Shown here: in pieces, positions 5,428-7,545 of the stretch
Numbering within the stretch: the stretch's first letter is position 1
Layout: each line of letters starts with the position of its first letter
Source: Candidatus Pelagibacterales bacterium
GTDB taxonomy: Bacteria > Pseudomonadota > Alphaproteobacteria > Pelagibacterales > AG-422-B15
DNA length: 7,545 nt
Assembly: GCA_016777745.1 (NCBI GenBank)
Contig: JADHQX010000057.1
Coordinates: 1-7,545 of the forward strand
Reading direction: 5' to 3'
Position numbers and translations under genes: made by a program
Notes under the pieces: generated by a model
Seen by the model: the letters and a program-made list of their open reading frames with translations, nothing else
Database searches by the model: none
What the model was told of the DNA's origin: nothing

Positions 5428-6522
5428 CTAGACAAGCCCTTTGATATAATTTTGCAAATGGTCCAAGTAAAACTTTTGATAATGAACAAGGCTTATTTCA
5501 AGATCGCCGTACCTACCAGGTTGATAGGCTTGACTCTCAATTCCTTTTTGATTCATTTCACACAACTGGGAATCTTCCTTAGATGTTTGATCCCATAGAA
5601 AAATCATTTTCTCAATATCAACATCTGCCTCTTTATGTTTTATCCAGTATTGAGTAACGATAGTTTTACTTTGACTTACTGGAGAAAATAAAAAAAGAAT
5701 TACAAATTCATTATTAGCAATAAAACTATTAAATGGACTAAATCCAATTGCAGTGTAGCCGTTATCAGGTCCAATCGTTCTAAAATCCCCCATCAACGAT
5801 GAACATGAATAACTTCCATCAATAGTTTCTGACTTTATACCTTCAGCTAGGGGGGTACGCTCAGCTATACGAAAAAATTTATTTGTGTCTTCATTATATT
5901 CACCAACAAATAAACCTTTATTTTTTGTCTCCAGCGTCCAATCTTTAATCCTTTGATCAAGTTTAGGTGATTCAATTCCTGACCCTACTCCTGCCCCATA
6001 TGAATTACAGTATTCCTCTCCATGAACACTTAGATAATCTTTATGAGTAAACTCACCTCCCCAACAATGTGCACATTCTTTAAAATTATGAATAGCTGCT
6101 AAATGTGAAGCATTAAATATATAGTCTTTCTTGAAAGCAATTTTACCGTCATTAAGACCATGCATTTTTATATATGGTTCCAAAGGGTTTATAAATTCCT
6201 CAAATGAGTATGGAAACTCAGATAAATTAATAAATACTAAACTTTCATAAACTTTAATATGACAATGGCTGTTTAATTTAGGGGATGAAATGGAAAGATT
6301 TTTATTTTTTAGTTTCTTAATTTCAATAAAACTATCATTAATTTGATAAGTAAAAACTTCATTCTCATCAAAGTAGGACAGGTGCGTAAGGCATACCCAT
6401 TGTTTTTTAAACATAGCCTCATAGCTGAGGTTAAATAGATCTTTATTAGTAAAAAACAGCTGGTCCATACCAGCGTGTGGATCTTGCTTATAAATTAAAT
6501 TTTTAATATTTTGTTCAATCAT
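5428..6522 (-). CDS. Rieske-oxygenase alpha-subunit homologue lacking the Rieske cluster
   Basis: This encodes 364 residues, about 50-70 shorter than typical family members. The N-terminus matches the alpha-subunit entry strand region (MFKKQWVCLTHLSYFDENEV, 37-56; then SFIEIKKL). It then jumps within about 20 residues to KVYESLVFINLSEFPYSFEE (90-109), which normally follows the Rieske domain. The CxH and CxxH ligands of the [2Fe-2S] cluster are absent; the only local trace is SHCH at 85-88. The catalytic domain is kept: NFKECAHC (146-153), HKDYLSVHGEEY (160-171), LMGDFRTIGPDNGY (243-256), FLWDQTSKEDSQLCEMNQKG (308-327) and YQPGRYGDLE (333-342). Likely iron ligands are H152, H160 and D317, with E149 at the bridging position. 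The C-terminal half most resembles glycine-betaine/choline monooxygenases. It is first in the operon with the ligase and crotonase genes. It may be an oxygenase with another electron source, or a repurposed iron protein. Confidence 0.82.
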   Translation of the reverse strand: MIEQNIKNLIYKQDPHAGMDQLFFTNKDLFNLSYEAMFKKQWVCLTHLSYFDENEVFTYQINDSFIEIKKLKNKNLSISSPKLNSHCHIKVYESLVFINLSEFPYSFEEFINPLEPYIKMHGLNDGKIAFKKDYIFNASHLAAIHNFKECAHCWGGEFTHKDYLSVHGEEYCNSYGAGVGSGIESPKLDQRIKDWTLETKNKGLFVGEYNEDTNKFFRIAERTPLAEGIKSETIDGSYSCSSLMGDFRTIGPDNGYTAIGFSPFNSFIANNEFVILFLFSPVSQSKTIVTQYWIKHKEADVDIEKMIFLWDQTSKEDSQLCEMNQKGIESQAYQPGRYGDLEISLVHYQKFYLDHLQNYIKGLV

Positions 6523-6574
6523 TTGATAAATTCAATATATTTTATTAATGAGTAAATTAAAATAAAATAATTAT
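6523..6574. promoter_or_regulatory. Short divergent promoter region between oxygenase operon and amidase
   Basis: This 52-base spacer is almost pure A+T and must serve both directions. For the minus operon, TATATT at 6534-6539 could be a -10, with a start about five bases before the ATG. For the plus amidase, TAAAAT at 6563-6568 could be a -10 only six bases from the ATG. Neither has a clear -35 or a Shine-Dalgarno, so both transcripts may be leaderless or nearly so. The shared spacer makes joint control of the two units plausible. No regulator gene or clear operator dyad is seen. Confidence 0.4.
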
Positions 6575-7545
6575 ATGAGTGATTTAAACCTTGAGATTTG
6601 TTATTTATCGGCTTCACAGGCCTTAGAGATGTTTAAGAATAAAACATTATCTCCAGTTGAGCTTCTAATAGAAATAAAAAAAAGAATTGATGATGTAAAT
6701 CCAAAAATAAATGCTTTTAACTTTATTCAATTTGAAGAATCTCTTAAGCAGGCTAAAGCTGCAGAAATAAAATATTCGCAAGATAAAGAAACTTTACCTT
6801 TAGAAGGCATACCCTTGGCAATTAAAGATGAAGTCGATATAAAAGGACAGCCCAATAAAAATGGGAGTTTAATTTTTAAAGATTATGTTGCTGATCAAAC
6901 TGATATTGATGTTGAGTCTCTTACAAATTCTGGAGCAATAATTCATGGTCGGACTACCAATCCCGAATTTTCATTAACATCTTTCTGTCATTCAAAGGTA
7001 AATGGAGTAACAAGAAATCCTTGGAACTTAGATATGACTCCAGGAGGATCTAGTGGTGGTAGCGCTGCTGCTTTAGCTACTGGCTGTACAATGTTGGCAA
7101 CAGGTAGTGATATTGGTGGCTCAATAAGAATCCCAGCATCAGCTTGTGGTATAGTTGGATACAAACCACCCTTTGGTAGAAATCCTCAAAGTGCTCCATA
7201 TAACATTGATCAGTATTGTGTTATTGGGCCAATGGCACGTACTGTTTCAGATTGTGCGCTAATGCAGAATATTATGTGTGGACCACATGCAAAAGATATT
7301 TCGAGTTTGCGTCCTGCAATTTCTTTACCACTTGAATATGAAAATATTAAAGATTGGAAAATTGCTTACTCTATGGATCTTGGATATTTTGAAGTTGACC
7401 AGGAAGTCGAAAAAAATACTTTATCGGCTCTTGAAAAATTTAAATCATTAGGAGCGTCAGTAACTGAAGTTAAGCTAAATTGGAAAAAACAAGAAATTGA
7501 ATCTGCCTGCTATAGTCATTATGCAAATATATTTGCAAGAACTGT
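6575..7545 (+). CDS. Amidase-signature family hydrolase (5' part, runs off window)
   Basis: The frame is open from ATG 6575 to the window end (323 full codons), so the C-terminus is missing. It begins with the usual helical region (YLSASQALEMFKNKTLSPVE, 10-29). The amidase-signature Ser-cisSer-Lys triad is complete: K84 in LAIKDEVD, S159 in PGGSSGGSAAA, and nucleophile S183 in GSDIGGSIRIPA. The cis-Ser to Ser distance of 24 is as in fatty acid amide hydrolase. ASACGIVGYKPPFGR (188-202) and GPMARTVSDCALM (218-230) also match. Such enzymes hydrolyse amide bonds. GatA subunits, aryl-acylamidases and allophanate-type hydrolases share the fold, and the substrate is not evident. No gatB or gatC is seen nearby and the context is catabolic, so a tRNA role seems less likely. 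Release of a product from a gamma-glutamyl amide made by the neighbouring ligase is a reasonable guess. An in-frame ATG at 6548 is closed by TAA at 6563, which fixes the start. Confidence 0.93.
   Translation, partial: MSDLNLEICYLSASQALEMFKNKTLSPVELLIEIKKRIDDVNPKINAFNFIQFEESLKQAKAAEIKYSQDKETLPLEGIPLAIKDEVDIKGQPNKNGSLIFKDYVADQTDIDVESLTNSGAIIHGRTTNPEFSLTSFCHSKVNGVTRNPWNLDMTPGGSSGGSAAALATGCTMLATGSDIGGSIRIPASACGIVGYKPPFGRNPQSAPYNIDQYCVIGPMARTVSDCALMQNIMCGPHAKDISSLRPAISLPLEYENIKDWKIAYSMDLGYFEVDQEVEKNTLSALEKFKSLGASVTEVKLNWKKQEIESACYSHYANIFART

Noticed and set aside
6247..6309. Frameshift hiding the Rieske motif in the oxygenase-like gene
   Set aside because: The reading frame is continuous through the region, and there is too little DNA between the two conserved flanks to encode the missing 60-70 residues in any frame.
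6548..6565. Earlier in-frame start for the amidase
   Set aside because: The ATG at 6548 reads only five codons before TAA at 6563-6565, so it cannot be the amidase start.
1..7545. CRISPR array, tRNA, rRNA, insertion sequence or prophage remains
   Set aside because: No regularly spaced repeats, cloverleaf-like segments, transposase or integrase motifs or terminal inverted repeats were seen. Composition looks even across the window.

Overview
The window is AT-rich (about one third G+C by eye) and tightly packed. Genes are separated by 3 to 60 bases, convergent genes share or overlap their stop codons, and most starts lack a Shine-Dalgarno sequence. Gene content (an alphaproteobacterial-type SH3 secreted protein with a C-terminal YGVY motif, PdxH, a TerB plus J-domain protein, an EamA permease, and a catabolic operon) fits a streamlined alphaproteobacterium, probably marine. 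That assignment is inferred from style and gene families, and no marker gene is present to confirm it.

Left part (1-2317). The first 79 bases may hold the tail of a plus-strand gene. Next, on the minus strand, is a two-gene unit: pdxH (pyridoxamine phosphate oxidase) followed after 3 bases by a secreted SH3-domain protein. A gap of about 400 bases (1180-1582) then holds two convergent small ORFs: a 41-residue basic protein on plus and a 51-residue single-span membrane protein on minus. A DjlA-like TerB/J-domain co-chaperone follows on minus.

Middle (2376-3281). A ten-helix DMT/EamA permease runs on plus, divergent from the co-chaperone gene. Its 3' end overlaps the end of the next operon by 11 bases.

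Right part (3271-7545). A three-gene minus-strand operon is read in the order oxygenase-like protein, glutamine-synthetase-like ligase, crotonase-family protein, with gaps of 14 and 7 bases. A divergent amidase, cut by the window end, starts 52 bases upstream of the operon. The set suggests breakdown of an organic amine or amide: a ligase that could gamma-glutamylate an amine, an iron oxygenase, an amidase that could release the product, and a CoA-dependent step. The pairing of a glutamine-synthetase-like ligase with a ring-hydroxylating-type oxygenase is known from aniline catabolism.

The most unusual item is the oxygenase-like protein (5428-6522). It clearly belongs to the Rieske oxygenase alpha-subunit family, of the glycine-betaine/choline monooxygenase type. 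It keeps a recognisable mononuclear-iron catalytic domain but has lost the Rieske [2Fe-2S] cluster segment in frame, and it also changes the spacing of its presumed iron ligands. How such a protein would receive electrons, or whether it still is an oxygenase, is open.
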